DNA from: Flavobacteriales bacterium
GTDB lineage: Bacteria; Bacteroidota; Bacteroidia; Flavobacteriales_D; Sanyastnellaceae
NCBI GenBank assembly: GCA_019694805.1
Contig: JAIBBG010000008.1
Location: forward strand, 18,102-82,101
Reading direction: 5' to 3'
Length of the DNA stretch: 64,000 nt
Part shown: positions 1-8,777 of the stretch, in pieces
Layout of the letters: each line of letters opens with the position of its first letter
Numbering within the stretch: position 1 is the stretch's first letter
Made by a program: the position numbers and the translations under genes
Notes under the pieces: generated by a model
Seen by the model: the letters and a program-made list of their open reading frames with translations, nothing else
What the model was told of the DNA's origin: nothing
Databases searched by the model: none

Positions 1-1
1 A

Positions 2-1243
2 CTTTCTGGTGGTTGGGGTGGTGGACGAGTTATTGGTTCGTTGCAGTTGAGCTTTACCAATTTCTCCATGAGGAATTTCTTCAAAAAGGGTGCATGGAGT
101 CCGTTACCTACTGGTGATGGTCAAAGATTCTCCGTGAGCGCATCATCGAATGGTCTTTATTTCCGATCATGGAATGCTTCATTCACAGAGCCTTGGGTTG
201 GCGGTAAAAAACCAAACTCGCTGACGTTCTCTTTCTCCGATTCGAGACAAACCAATGGCCAAACCAAGAAGCTAAAACAAAAGGATATCGATGGAAGCGC
301 AGATCTTCGCGCAAAAGGTTATAAAGCCGGTGACTTGAATCCTTATTTGCAAGAGCTGAAAGTTATTGGTGGTTCAGTGTCTTTTGGTAAAAGACTTCAA
401 AGACCCGATGACTACTTCCTCCTTTACACAGGTTTGTCCTACCAGCAGTTTCAATTGAAACGATTCACATCATTCTTTGGGAATTTTACCGATGGGGTTT
501 CGAATAACATCTCGTGGGATTGCACACTCACCAGAAGTTCTACTTCCGATCCAATCTATCCAACTTATGGATCGCAAGTAACCTTGACTACCAAGTTTAC
601 TCCACCGTACACGCACCTCAGAGAAAAAATTGGCGGTGAAGCGATCGATTATGTGAACATGACCGATCAGGACAAATACAGATATGTAGAATATTACAAA
701 GTGAAGTTCACCGCGCATTGGTATACCGCACTTAATAAACACAAAGAGCGGAAGTTTGTCCTTCATACCAATCTGGGACTCGGCTTCCTCGGTTCCTATA
801 ATAGCAAACTCGGGCAATCGCCTTTTGAGCGTTTCTACCTGGGTGGAGTTTATTTAAGTGGTTACCGTCTTGATGGTCGCGAATTCGTGAATTTGCGAGG
901 TTATGACGATTTGAGTTTGACCTTCCCGAGCTCATCTACAGGTTCGCCTGCTATTGTGAAATACAGCATGGAGCTCCGTTATCCTCTTTCTACCAACCCG
1001 AGCGCCACAATTTTTGCCATGACTTTTGCCGATGCGGGCAATACATGGTCAGATTTACGTTCTTTCAATCCTTTCAATGTGTATAGATCGGCCGGTGTAG
1101 GATTGCGTATCTTCCTCCCGATGTTCGGACTGCTTGGATTTGACTATGGCTGGAGATTGGACGATGTGCCCAGTGTTAACCGCGGTATCATGTCGAAAGG
1201 ACAATTCCACTTCTCCATAGGGATGAATCTCGGAGAATTGTAA
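2..1243 (+). CDS. bamA: BamA outer-membrane assembly barrel, 3' part (5' end outside window)
   Basis: This is the C-terminal part of the Omp85 protein that folds and inserts outer-membrane beta-barrels. The reading frame is open from the first bases of the window, so the N-terminal POTRA domains lie outside. Visible features are alternating amphipathic strands, the motif SFTEPWVGGKKPNS typical of Bacteroidota BamA, repeated aromatic-ended strands, and a C-terminal stretch (FGLLGFDYGWRLD, then QFHFSIGMNLGEL) like the last strands of the Omp85 family. The two downstream ompH-type genes on the same strand are the usual Bacteroidota partners (bamA-ompH-ompH). BamA is known to be essential; an operon with the ompH genes is inferred from spacing. 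The identification is secure, but the N-terminus cannot be assessed. Confidence 0.93.
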   Translation, partial: LSGGWGGGRVIGSLQLSFTNFSMRNFFKKGAWSPLPTGDGQRFSVSASSNGLYFRSWNASFTEPWVGGKKPNSLTFSFSDSRQTNGQTKKLKQKDIDGSADLRAKGYKAGDLNPYLQELKVIGGSVSFGKRLQRPDDYFLLYTGLSYQQFQLKRFTSFFGNFTDGVSNNISWDCTLTRSSTSDPIYPTYGSQVTLTTKFTPPYTHLREKIGGEAIDYVNMTDQDKYRYVEYYKVKFTAHWYTALNKHKERKFVLHTNLGLGFLGSYNSKLGQSPFERFYLGGVYLSGYRLDGREFVNLRGYDDLSLTFPSSSTGSPAIVKYSMELRYPLSTNPSATIFAMTFADAGNTWSDLRSFNPFNVYRSAGVGLRIFLPMFGLLGFDYGWRLDDVPSVNRGIMSKGQFHFSIGMNLGEL

Positions 1244-1361
1244 TGATCTGCTGTTGCTCGATCCCGCGGGCAACAAGATGAAGGACCAGCGGCCACAACC
1301 ATTCGCTGATTCGGATTATTTTCGCAGCCACTGAAGTTAACGGGTTAAATTTTTTGATGGA

Positions 1362-2030
1362 ATGAAAAAGACTGTTTTTGCCTTACTGATTGCTACACTT
1401 GCTACCACCGCCCTCATGGCGCAAAAATTCGCTTATGTGGATACCAAATATATCCTCAGCCATGTTCCTGAATATCAGGCTGCTCAAGCGGAAGTGAACA
1501 AACTGAGCACCCAGTGGCAAAAAGAGATCGAAGCGAAATATGAGACCATTGCTAAACTGGAGGCTGCTCTCCAGGCAGAAAAGATTCTCCTGACCGATGA
1601 AATGCGCAAAAAACGCGAGCAGGAAATCGAACAGAAGAAACAAGAGGCCAAGGATATGCAAAAAGCAAAATTTGGTGTGGATGGCGAATTATTCAAGAAA
1701 CGTGAAGAATTGATCAAACCTATCCAAGACCAGATTTATGAAGCCATCCAGGATGTTGCATCAACTTCTGCGTTGATGGTTGTGTTTGATAAAGCCAACC
1801 ATAGCAATATGCTTTATACGAATCCAAAACACGATGTGAGCGATAAAGTCCTCAAGAAAATGGGCCTGAAGCCAGGCGAAGTACTCGAGGAAGAAGATGG
1901 CGAAGGTGGAGAAGGTGATGAGGATAAAGGAAAGGAGGAAAACCCAGCAGGTGGCAAAGACAAGGGCGGTAAAACTTCTCCAGCTCCGGGCAATAAGGGG
2001 ACAGAAAGATCACCTTCCAAAGGAAAATAA
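1362..2030 (+). CDS. OmpH/Skp-family periplasmic chaperone with acidic low-complexity tail
   Basis: A periplasmic holdase of the Skp/OmpH family, expected to carry unfolded outer-membrane proteins to BamA. Residues 1-20 form a signal peptide ending in a small-residue site (TALMA/QKF). The mature start FAYVDTKYILSHVPEY is the family signature, followed by a long charged helical region (about 45-130) that would form the tentacle coiled coil. Family members are usually about 160-180 residues; this one has 222 because of a tail from about residue 175 rich in Glu, Gly, Asp and Lys, then Pro/Ser. The tail has no counterpart in the next gene and looks disordered. It lies about 120 bp after bamA and 58 bp before a second ompH gene. 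Confidence 0.88.
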   Translation: MKKTVFALLIATLATTALMAQKFAYVDTKYILSHVPEYQAAQAEVNKLSTQWQKEIEAKYETIAKLEAALQAEKILLTDEMRKKREQEIEQKKQEAKDMQKAKFGVDGELFKKREELIKPIQDQIYEAIQDVASTSALMVVFDKANHSNMLYTNPKHDVSDKVLKKMGLKPGEVLEEEDGEGGEGDEDKGKEENPAGGKDKGGKTSPAPGNKGTERSPSKGK

Positions 2031-2088
2031 TGGGCTTTGGCATGAAAATTTATAATCCAGAGATAAATCAGAAATTATTCTACCAGAA

Positions 2089-2628
2089 ATGAAAAAAGGA
2101 ATCATTGTAATCGCGGCAGTATGTCTTTCGGCCGTTGGTGCTTTTGCACAAAAACTCGGTCATATCAACGGACAAAGCCTCGTTGAGCATATGCCGGAAT
2201 ACAAAACAGCTTACGAAGAGCTGAATGCATACAAACAACAATATGAGACAGCATTGCAGGCCATGCAAACTGAATATGAAAAAATGATTCAGGAGTTTGA
2301 AGCCGTGAGGGAAACTGCTCCAAAAGTGATCCTCGAAACCAAAGCAAAAGATATTGAAATGAAACGTCAGGGTATTTATGACTTCCAGGAACAAGCCAGC
2401 GCTGATGTTTCCAACGAAGAACTCAAGAAAATCGACCCGATCCTGAAAAAGGCCAAGGACGCCATTGAAAAGGTGGGCAAAGCCAACAATTTCACCTATA
2501 TCTTCGACTCAGGCACAGGAAACCTGCTATACATGGGTGGTGAAGACGTAACCAAACTCGTCTGCACAGAACTCGGAATTCCTGATTATTCCAATGAAGT
2601 CAAGCCAACTACAACTGGTGGCAATTGA
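2089..2628 (+). CDS. OmpH/Skp-family periplasmic chaperone, second copy
   Basis: Second Skp/OmpH-type chaperone, 179 residues and thus close to the usual family size. It has a signal peptide (residues 1-20, ending AVGAFA/QKL), the family start LGHINGQSLVEHMPEYKTAYEEL, a central coiled-coil stretch and a conserved C-terminal strand region (FTYIFDSGTGNLLYMGGEDVT). It is a tandem paralogue of the preceding gene but lacks its acidic tail. A strong intrinsic terminator follows directly, so this gene probably ends the bamA transcription unit. The family is well known; a division of labour between the two copies is not visible from sequence. Confidence 0.9.
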   Translation: MKKGIIVIAAVCLSAVGAFAQKLGHINGQSLVEHMPEYKTAYEELNAYKQQYETALQAMQTEYEKMIQEFEAVRETAPKVILETKAKDIEMKRQGIYDFQEQASADVSNEELKKIDPILKKAKDAIEKVGKANNFTYIFDSGTGNLLYMGGEDVTKLVCTELGIPDYSNEVKPTTTGGN

Positions 2629-2651
2629 TCCTGAGGATGAAATTAACGTAT

Positions 2652-2678
2652 AAGGGCCGGTTTTCCGGCCCTTTTTTG
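2652..2678 (+). terminator. Rho-independent terminator after the ompH pair
   Basis: A GC-rich stem (AAGGGCCGG with loop TTTT and CCGGCCCTT) is followed by a run of T. It closes the bamA-ompH-ompH unit 24 bases after the stop codon of the second ompH gene. Confidence 0.9.
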
Positions 2679-2716
2679 TGCTTCATACAATGACGTTGAT
2701 AACCTGTCGTTACGCT

Positions 2717-2748
2717 TTTGTCTTTGCCCTGTTCTAACTCTAAATTTG
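2717..2748 (+). promoter_or_regulatory. Candidate Bacteroidota-type promoter of the universal stress protein gene
   Basis: TTTG at 2717-2720, a 20-base spacer and TAAATTTG at 2741-2748 match the Bacteroidota -33/-7 consensus (TTTG and TAnnTTTG). Initiation would fall just before the ATG at 2769, which supports that start over the in-frame ATG-like codon at 2718 that lies inside the promoter. Confidence 0.5.
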
Positions 2749-2768
2749 CAACCGACAAAATCTGCATT

Positions 2769-3605
2769 ATGGCAAACGAAAAGAAAATACTGGTTCCCTC
2801 AGACTTCACACGCGTTAGTGATACCGCTATTGAGCACGCACTGCTCGTGGCAAAAACAATCGGGGCTGATATTTATGTCATTCACATCGTTGAAAACAAG
2901 AAGCACATTGCTGAAGCAAGGATGAAACTCGATGCAGTTCGCGATAGAATCATGCGCGAAAACAATGTGATGATTCAAACCATCGCACGCATTGGCAGCA
3001 TTTTCGAAGACATCGACAAGATGGCGGTTGAATTGGATGCAAGCCTCATCATCATGGGTACGCATGGTATGCGTGGTATGCAATTCCTTACCGGAAGCCG
3101 CGCGCTCAAAATTGTTACAGAAAGTTCGGTGCCTTTCATCATCGTTCAAGAGCGTCAAACCAGACCTCATGGTTTCCATAAATTGGTGGTTCCTCTCGAT
3201 CTTCATAAAGAAACCAAACAGAAACTTAGCCTGGTGGCAGATGTGGCTAAGTACTTCAACTCTAAAGTACACCTTATTTCTCCAGGTGAAACAGATGAGT
3301 TCCTCAAAAATCAATTGGAACGAAACATCATTTTTGCTGAAGAACATCTTTCTGATAAAAACATTCCATACGAAGTTGAAATCACTTCCAATAAGTCAGA
3401 TGGTTTTGTGAAGGATATGCTCAAGTACAGCGCGGGCATTGATGCCGATCTCATCTGCATCATGAATTTTTATGACAATAGCATCATGAGTTTCTTCAGC
3501 AGCAACTACGAACAACAAGTCATTACCAATGAGGCACAGATTCCTGTGCTGTGCGTGAATCCTGTGGATACCTACGTCATGGATAAAGCGATATTTTCGA
3601 TTTGA
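2769..3605 (+). CDS. Tandem universal stress protein (UspA family)
   Basis: A cytoplasmic protein of about 278 residues with two UspA folds. The first half starts with KKILVPSDFTRVSDTAIEHA and keeps the family nucleotide-binding pattern near residue 105 (GTHGMRGMQFLTGSRA, i.e. Gly-x2-Gly-x9-Gly-Ser). The second half starts at about residue 140 (HKLVVPLDLHKETKQKL), but the equivalent place reads MNFYDNSIMSFFSSN, so its ATP motif appears lost. Tandem Usp proteins with one degenerate half are common in Bacteroidota. The start at 2769 was chosen because a promoter-like element lies just upstream. The gene is monocistronic, between two terminators. Its exact stress role cannot be told from sequence. 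Confidence 0.88.
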   Translation: MANEKKILVPSDFTRVSDTAIEHALLVAKTIGADIYVIHIVENKKHIAEARMKLDAVRDRIMRENNVMIQTIARIGSIFEDIDKMAVELDASLIIMGTHGMRGMQFLTGSRALKIVTESSVPFIIVQERQTRPHGFHKLVVPLDLHKETKQKLSLVADVAKYFNSKVHLISPGETDEFLKNQLERNIIFAEEHLSDKNIPYEVEITSNKSDGFVKDMLKYSAGIDADLICIMNFYDNSIMSFFSSNYEQQVITNEAQIPVLCVNPVDTYVMDKAIFSI

Positions 3606-3626
3606 TCTTACAAAAAATATCAACAT

Positions 3627-3658
3627 AAAAAAAGGATGATCACTGATCATCCTTTTTT
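3627..3658. terminator. Bidirectional terminator between usp and rimK
   Basis: The near-perfect palindrome AAAAAAGGATGATCAC/TGATCATCCTTTTTT sits between two convergent genes. It has a T-run on the plus strand and the complementary A-run gives a T-run on the minus strand, so it can serve both. Confidence 0.85.
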
Positions 3659-3677
3659 GTTGTGTTATCCGGAGGCT

Positions 3678-4559
3678 TCAATGTATGTCCACATGTTTTT
3701 CAATGTAACGAATAATCTCTCCGGAAATATCCTTTTGTGTGGCCTTTTCAATGCCTTCTAATCCAGGCGAAGAATTTACCTCCAGAATCAATGGTCCTCT
3801 TTCGCTTTGTAACATATCTACCCCGGCAATACCCAATCCCAGTGCTTTTGCAGCTTTGATGGCAGCGATCTCTTCTTGTCTGGAAAGCTTAATCACCTCA
3901 GCGGATCCTCCCCGGTGTAAATTCGATCGGAATTCGCCTTCTTTAGCCTGGCGCTTCATCGCACCAACTACTTGCCCGTCTACCACAAACGCACGGATGT
4001 CTGCGCCTTTCGCTTCACGAATAAACTCTTGAACAATCACGCGAGCCTTCAGACCATTGAATGCTTCCATGACGCTGATAGCAGCATTGTCGTTTTCAGC
4101 GAGAACAACTCCAAGACCCTGAGTTCCCTCCAGGAGTTTGATAACAACCGGAGTGCCTCCCACTTCTTCCAATACTTTTTGAACGTCGCGGGAATAATTG
4201 GTAAAAACAGTTTTGGGCAGTCCCAATCCTGCGCGCGATAATATCTGCAAACTGCGCAGCTTATCTCTGGATCTCACCAATGCCTGAGACTCTACCGCAC
4301 TGAAGACGTGCATCATCTCAAATTGACGAACCACTGCGGTTCCATAAAACGTAACCGATGCCCCGATTCGCGGAATGATGGCATGCACATCCGTTAATTC
4401 CTCTCCTTTGAAAAATACTTTGGGCTTCTTTTTTTCAATCACAAGATTACACTTGAGGTGGTCGACTACCCTGACCTGATGGCCGTGCTGCTCTCCAGCC
4501 TCTACAAGTCTCTGTGTGCTGTAAAGTTTAGTGTCGCGAGACAGTATGACGATATTCAT
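3678..4559 (-). CDS. rimK: RimK-family ATP-grasp alpha-L-glutamate ligase
   Basis: An ATP-grasp ligase of 293 residues. RimK adds glutamate residues to the C-terminus of ribosomal protein S6; relatives act on other peptides. The N-terminal domain ([21 protein letters not shown]) is that of RimK. ATP-grasp features are the glycine loop GTQGLGVVL (about residue 145), [20 protein letters not shown], the substrate loop [12 protein letters not shown] and the metal-binding end [12 protein letters not shown]. Length and order match the family. A RimB-like retropepsin, often encoded beside rimK, is present in this window but 51 kb away (55981-56409). The gene stands alone between a bidirectional terminator and a 287-base gap. 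The family call is secure; S6 as substrate is inferred. Confidence 0.9.
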   Translation of the reverse strand: MNIVILSRDTKLYSTQRLVEAGEQHGHQVRVVDHLKCNLVIEKKKPKVFFKGEELTDVHAIIPRIGASVTFYGTAVVRQFEMMHVFSAVESQALVRSRDKLRSLQILSRAGLGLPKTVFTNYSRDVQKVLEEVGGTPVVIKLLEGTQGLGVVLAENDNAAISVMEAFNGLKARVIVQEFIREAKGADIRAFVVDGQVVGAMKRQAKEGEFRSNLHRGGSAEVIKLSRQEEIAAIKAAKALGLGIAGVDMLQSERGPLILEVNSSPGLEGIEKATQKDISGEIIRYIEKHVDIH

Positions 4560-4731
4560 GATACCTGCTATTGGGGTTGGAAATTACGTTCTGCAGAGGT
4601 TAACTGAAAGTGAATTTTTTGAAAAGTATTTGTCGTTGTGAAGCTTTATTCCGGATGATGCCGTGCGTTTCGTAAATGAGATTCAAATGCCCAAAGAATT
4701 CTTGCTCTCGTGCAAGTTTCGAGCACACAAG

Positions 4732-4747
4732 TGTAGTCATGATTACA
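4732..4747. repeat. 16-base imperfect palindrome in the rimK-glycan locus gap
   Basis: TGTAGTCATGATTACA is self-complementary apart from one G-T pair. It lies in the 287-base non-coding gap between rimK and the first glycan gene. A second short hairpin (CCCGATaaATCGGG, 4776-4789) follows. Neither has a T-run. It could be an operator, but nothing in the sequence identifies a regulator. Confidence 0.3.
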
Positions 4748-4846
4748 ATGAGCACTTGAAACGAGCAAAGCCTGCCCCGATAAATCGGGATGTGCGAATT
4801 CACAGGAATTTTGTATCGGAATAGAAAGGCACTGCATCATCAAGGG

Positions 4847-5989
4847 TTATTCAAAGATCTGATAACTTGCTTCAATTCCACCCATATCAAGTGCAACGCT
4901 TCTGCCATGGATGTATGCACCTTCACACCAAAGTTGGTATTCAGCATTACCCATACTCAAACATTTTTCAAGTGTTCTGGCAAAGGTTTCCGGGTTCAAT
5001 GGTAAATCCCATCCGGCTTTCTTCTCTTCAAGTCCACGCCAGGGTGTGAGGTCACTGATGATCACAGGGGTGCAATGATTCAACGCCTCGGCTATGGCAT
5101 GTCCGAAATTTTCTCCCAATGTGGGCATAAACAAAAAATGATATTGTTTCAGTTTTGACGGAATATCCGTTGGCACAATCTCGCCGCGGAAGTGAATACG
5201 CACATCACTTGCACTTTCGGCAAGCGCCATGCAAGTTTCGAGGTATTTCTGATTTTGTTGTATGCCATAAAAATCACAACTGATTTCTCCTTTTTGCTTT
5301 ATGGCTTTCAACGATTGTATGGCTTCCAATATGCCTTTCTCCGGACTGATGCGCGCAATACACACGAGTTTTAGTTCTCCGCTGTTCTTCGCTGGTTTTA
5401 GTGTTTTTTCTTTTGGAACATCCGAAAGATTAGGCGCAATCCTGATCTCGCCTGTATTGGGAAAGTGTTTCAGAATGCTGTTTCTTTCATCCTCACTTGT
5501 TGCATGCCAAATGATACCACGATAAAGGCCGGTGAGTTTTGCCATCATCAGAAAGATTTTTTTCTTCAGCGGCTTCACAGAAAGAGCTCCGGGTTTAAGC
5601 ATGCCTCTTGGAGCCAGCACACATCTCGACACGAGACCCATTTGTTTCACCACCCGCAATGGCATCAGCGTAAATCGGGGTGAAAAAAGTGAATTGAAAT
5701 AAATTTTGTCGAATGGTTGAGCACCGATCACTTCTCGCATGACGTCCTGTGTGATGTGCGCATCTTCCAAATACATCACCTGAACATTGTCTGCGAATTT
5801 CACCCAGGTGTTGTAAGGAATACCCGGATAAGGCGTCGAGGTATGATGGTCCTTGTTGCTGGTTACAATATAAAACTGGTGCTGAAGCACATTCACCAAA
5901 TTGGCCAAGGATCTGATCGGTCCACCTGCTTTGAATCCCGGTAGAAACCAATCGCTGAAAACGAGTATGTTTTTTTTAGTGCGCGTCAT
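4847..5989 (-). CDS. GT-B glycosyltransferase, family 4-like
   Basis: A 380-residue cytoplasmic or membrane-associated glycosyltransferase. The N-terminal acceptor domain begins ILVFSDWFLPGFKAGGPIRSLANL, with the glycine-rich loop of GT-B enzymes that start on a lipid-linked acceptor. The C-terminal donor domain starts near residue 208 (LKLVCIARISPEKGI) and holds the GT4 pattern Glu-x7-Glu in ENFGHAIAE (about residue 308). It is the last gene of the minus-strand unit GT-epimerase-asnB-GT and overlaps asnB by 14 bases. Sugar donor and linkage cannot be deduced. Confidence 0.88.
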   Translation of the reverse strand: MTRTKKNILVFSDWFLPGFKAGGPIRSLANLVNVLQHQFYIVTSNKDHHTSTPYPGIPYNTWVKFADNVQVMYLEDAHITQDVMREVIGAQPFDKIYFNSLFSPRFTLMPLRVVKQMGLVSRCVLAPRGMLKPGALSVKPLKKKIFLMMAKLTGLYRGIIWHATSEDERNSILKHFPNTGEIRIAPNLSDVPKEKTLKPAKNSGELKLVCIARISPEKGILEAIQSLKAIKQKGEISCDFYGIQQNQKYLETCMALAESASDVRIHFRGEIVPTDIPSKLKQYHFLFMPTLGENFGHAIAEALNHCTPVIISDLTPWRGLEEKKAGWDLPLNPETFARTLEKCLSMGNAEYQLWCEGAYIHGRSVALDMGGIEASYQIFE

Positions 5990-7844
5990 GTTGTTTTACC
6001 CAATGTCCCAATACAACCAATGGCCAAATCCTTGACCAAGTAATGATCGGATCATTCTGCAGAAATCGATTCCACAATTGTTGCACCGCTGCAGGCTGTA
6101 TGGCTTCAACCTGGGACAACGATGAAATATTCTCTTCGCAAAACGAACGCAATTCATTTTTCATCCACAACGACCAGGGAAAAGTAAATCCCATTTTTGG
6201 TCGATGAATAACATCATGCGGCAATAAACCTTCGAATGAACTTGTAAGCAACTGCTTAGGGGAATGAGGGTATTTTTCCTCATCGCGAATGCCAGTGACA
6301 TATTCGATCAACCGATGATCGAGAAAGGGTACCCGAACTTCGAGTGCATGTGCCATGCTCATTTGATCAGCATCACGCAACAAGGTGTTTTGCATGTATG
6401 TGCCCACTTCGGCCAAACTAACCTTCGACAACATGGGTAAATCCAATTGCTGGATCTGCGCAGCAAGTTTTTCCACGTAGTAATCAGAAATGTCCTGGTT
6501 GTTTTTTAAGAGTCCGGCTATAATGGGTGGCGAAAGCACTTGCCGGTTCATCGGATACACATGCGCAAAATCAAGTCGTGGTTGTGATAACAATCCGGAC
6601 AGTTTTTCTGTGGCTACAGATGTTTTTAATCCAAAAGCCATTCTACCTGCAGACTCCCGAACTACGCGTGGAATTTTGTTGATCCACAGTCGTGATTCAA
6701 GGGCTTTCATTCTTTTGAAAATGTCATATCCAGCAAAAACTTCATCTCCTCCAAGACCACTCAGAGCCATTTTCACGCCCTTTTCACGGGTCACTTTGGA
6801 AACAACATAGGTATTAGGACCATCGCCACTGGGGTGATCCATGGCAATCAGAGCTTCAGGAACAAGATCAAGGAAGTCTTTCGCCCGAAGTTGAATGCGT
6901 GTATGGTCTGTGCGAAATTTCTTCGCAATGACATCACTATATGGACTTTCGTCAAACTCCTTTTCATGAAATGTGATAGAAAAAGTTTTGACAGGTTGCG
7001 ATGCTATTTCACTCATCAATCCGACGATGATACTTGAGTCAATTCCCCCACTCAGGAATGCACCAAATGGGACATCTGCACGCATACGGATCTCTACCGA
7101 TGAACGCATGATGTCATGAATGTTTTTGCGAATGGTCGATGCATCATGATCTGCCGAGCTGCGATCTGCATTTTTACCCATTTCCCAAAAACAAATGGTT
7201 TCATGCTTGCCATCCTTAAACTTCAAATAATGCCCGGGCATCAACATGTGGATGCCTGTGATTATCGTATTCGGCGCATGAACAGTTTGATATCTGAAGT
7301 AATCTGATAATGATGCGGGAGAAATTTTGCGTTCGAATTTTCCTGTATTCAAGAGCGCTCTAATCTCTGATGAAAACCATGTGGCTCCATCTTTCTCTCC
7401 GTAATAAAGTGGTTTGACTCCGAGCCTATCGCGAACTATGTATAAACACTGCTGTTGATCATCCCACAAAGCGAAAGCAAACATGCCATACAGATGGGTT
7501 ATGCAATCAATTCCCCATTTCTTATATGCGGCTATGATCACTTCGGTATCACTCTGTGTCTTGAAGTCAAAATCATGTTGGAGTTCTTGCTTGAGTTCGA
7601 TGTAATTATAAATCTCACCATTAAAAACCATCACGATCTTTTTATCTGATGAAAAAAATGGTTGATTGCCGGCTTCAGATGTATCGATGATGGATAACCT
7701 GCGATGTCCTAATCCACAATATTGATTTTGCCAAAATCCAGCAGCATCAGGTCCGCGATGCGCAATACTGTCATTCATCCTTCCGATGATGTGCGAAACA
7801 TCTTCGTTGTTTTTTATTCCTATGACTCCATTAATGCCACACAT
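5976..7844 (-). CDS. asnB: Asparagine synthase (glutamine-hydrolysing), glycan-cluster type
   Basis: A class II glutamine amidotransferase of 622 residues. The catalytic Cys2 is exposed after removal of Met1 (MCGINGVIG). The glutaminase domain continues with HRGPDAAGFW and the glutamine-binding loop VFNGEIYNY. The C-terminal synthetase domain has the PP-loop SGGIDSS (about residue 260) and SGLGGDEVFAGY. AsnB paralogues in polysaccharide loci are thought to amidate uronic or other sugar acids instead of aspartate; that is an inference from location here. It overlaps the upstream epimerase by one base (TGATG) and the downstream glycosyltransferase by 14, so the three are translationally coupled. 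Confidence 0.92.
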   Translation of the reverse strand: MCGINGVIGIKNNEDVSHIIGRMNDSIAHRGPDAAGFWQNQYCGLGHRRLSIIDTSEAGNQPFFSSDKKIVMVFNGEIYNYIELKQELQHDFDFKTQSDTEVIIAAYKKWGIDCITHLYGMFAFALWDDQQQCLYIVRDRLGVKPLYYGEKDGATWFSSEIRALLNTGKFERKISPASLSDYFRYQTVHAPNTIITGIHMLMPGHYLKFKDGKHETICFWEMGKNADRSSADHDASTIRKNIHDIMRSSVEIRMRADVPFGAFLSGGIDSSIIVGLMSEIASQPVKTFSITFHEKEFDESPYSDVIAKKFRTDHTRIQLRAKDFLDLVPEALIAMDHPSGDGPNTYVVSKVTREKGVKMALSGLGGDEVFAGYDIFKRMKALESRLWINKIPRVVRESAGRMAFGLKTSVATEKLSGLLSQPRLDFAHVYPMNRQVLSPPIIAGLLKNNQDISDYYVEKLAAQIQQLDLPMLSKVSLAEVGTYMQNTLLRDADQMSMAHALEVRVPFLDHRLIEYVTGIRDEEKYPHSPKQLLTSSFEGLLPHDVIHRPKMGFTFPWSLWMKNELRSFCEENISSLSQVEAIQPAAVQQLWNRFLQNDPIITWSRIWPLVVLGHWVKQHDAH

Positions 7845-8776
7845 CAGTTTTTCCTCCAGGATTCCATAATCTTTTTGATGCCAGTTTCTAAATCTGTAAC
7901 CGGATTTTTCATCACCATCATCATCTTGGTAATGTCCGGTCGTCTTCGCGTCATATCACCTTCCGGCAAAGGCGGTAAGTGAATGATTTGCGATGTCGAT
8001 CCTGTTACTTTGATGATGGTTTCTGCCAATTGAAGAATGGTACATTCTTGATCGGAACCGATATTTACTACATCATTGACGTAAAGGTTTTCGCGAAATA
8101 TCTTTTCACACGCGGTTACATTGTCTTCGATATAACAGAATGTTCTTGTTTGCAAACCATCACCATATACAGTGATATTCTCTCCTTTCATCGCTGCGTG
8201 AAGGAAGCGTGAGATGACAAAATCATCACTTTGCATTGGACCATATGTATTGAAAAATCGGAATACGGTAAAATCGAGATTGTATTCGTCTTTGTATGCT
8301 CTAAGAAATGCTTCACCGAGATTCTTTACGATAGCATAGGGTAATCTTGAATTCAGTGGTGTGGTATGTTCATTTTGGGGCACCTGCACCGGTTCACCAT
8401 AGACCTCGGAACTGCTGCTAAAATAGATTCGCTTCACGCCAGTGTTTTTGGAGAGATTCAAAATGTTTTTGATCCCTTCAATATCATTCAACACTTTAAC
8501 GGGGTTGGCAAGTGTTCTTTGAACGCCAACCAATGCTGCATAGTGAAAGACGTAATCAAATTTCCAAGCGAAAAAAATGCCGGAGATATCATTGAAGTCA
8601 TTCACATCTCCCTTGATGAAGTGAATGTTTTTATGCGGTGATACCGGTACTTTTTTCATAGATCCCGTCACAAGATTGTCCACCAGAACAATCGTGTCAT
8701 TCGCATCCGCAGAGATTTTTTCTGCCAACGCTCCCGGGATGAAACCGGCTCCACCGGTGATGAGAATTTTTGCCAT
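7844..8776 (-). CDS. NAD-dependent sugar epimerase/dehydratase (extended SDR)
   Basis: An extended short-chain dehydrogenase of 310 residues, of the UDP-glucose 4-epimerase/dTDP-glucose dehydratase kind, acting on a nucleotide sugar. The Rossmann motif reads ITGGAGFIPG, where the third glycine of the usual GxxGxxG is Pro with Gly one place later. The catalytic set is present: SSSSEVYG and Tyr-x3-Lys in YAIVKN (about residue 149). RFFNTYGP and the C-terminal substrate region TRRRPDITK fit UDP-sugar epimerases. It starts one base after the upstream glycosyltransferase stop. The exact reaction (epimerase, dehydratase or decarboxylase) is not settled by sequence alone. Confidence 0.88.
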   Translation of the reverse strand: MAKILITGGAGFIPGALAEKISADANDTIVLVDNLVTGSMKKVPVSPHKNIHFIKGDVNDFNDISGIFFAWKFDYVFHYAALVGVQRTLANPVKVLNDIEGIKNILNLSKNTGVKRIYFSSSSEVYGEPVQVPQNEHTTPLNSRLPYAIVKNLGEAFLRAYKDEYNLDFTVFRFFNTYGPMQSDDFVISRFLHAAMKGENITVYGDGLQTRTFCYIEDNVTACEKIFRENLYVNDVVNIGSDQECTILQLAETIIKVTGSTSQIIHLPPLPEGDMTRRRPDITKMMMVMKNPVTDLETGIKKIMESWRKN

Positions 8777-8777
8777 A

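Noticed and set aside
4776..4789. Hairpin CCCGATaaATCGGG as terminator of the downstream glycosyltransferase
   Set aside because: Stem of only six pairs with a two-base loop and no T-run on the minus strand.
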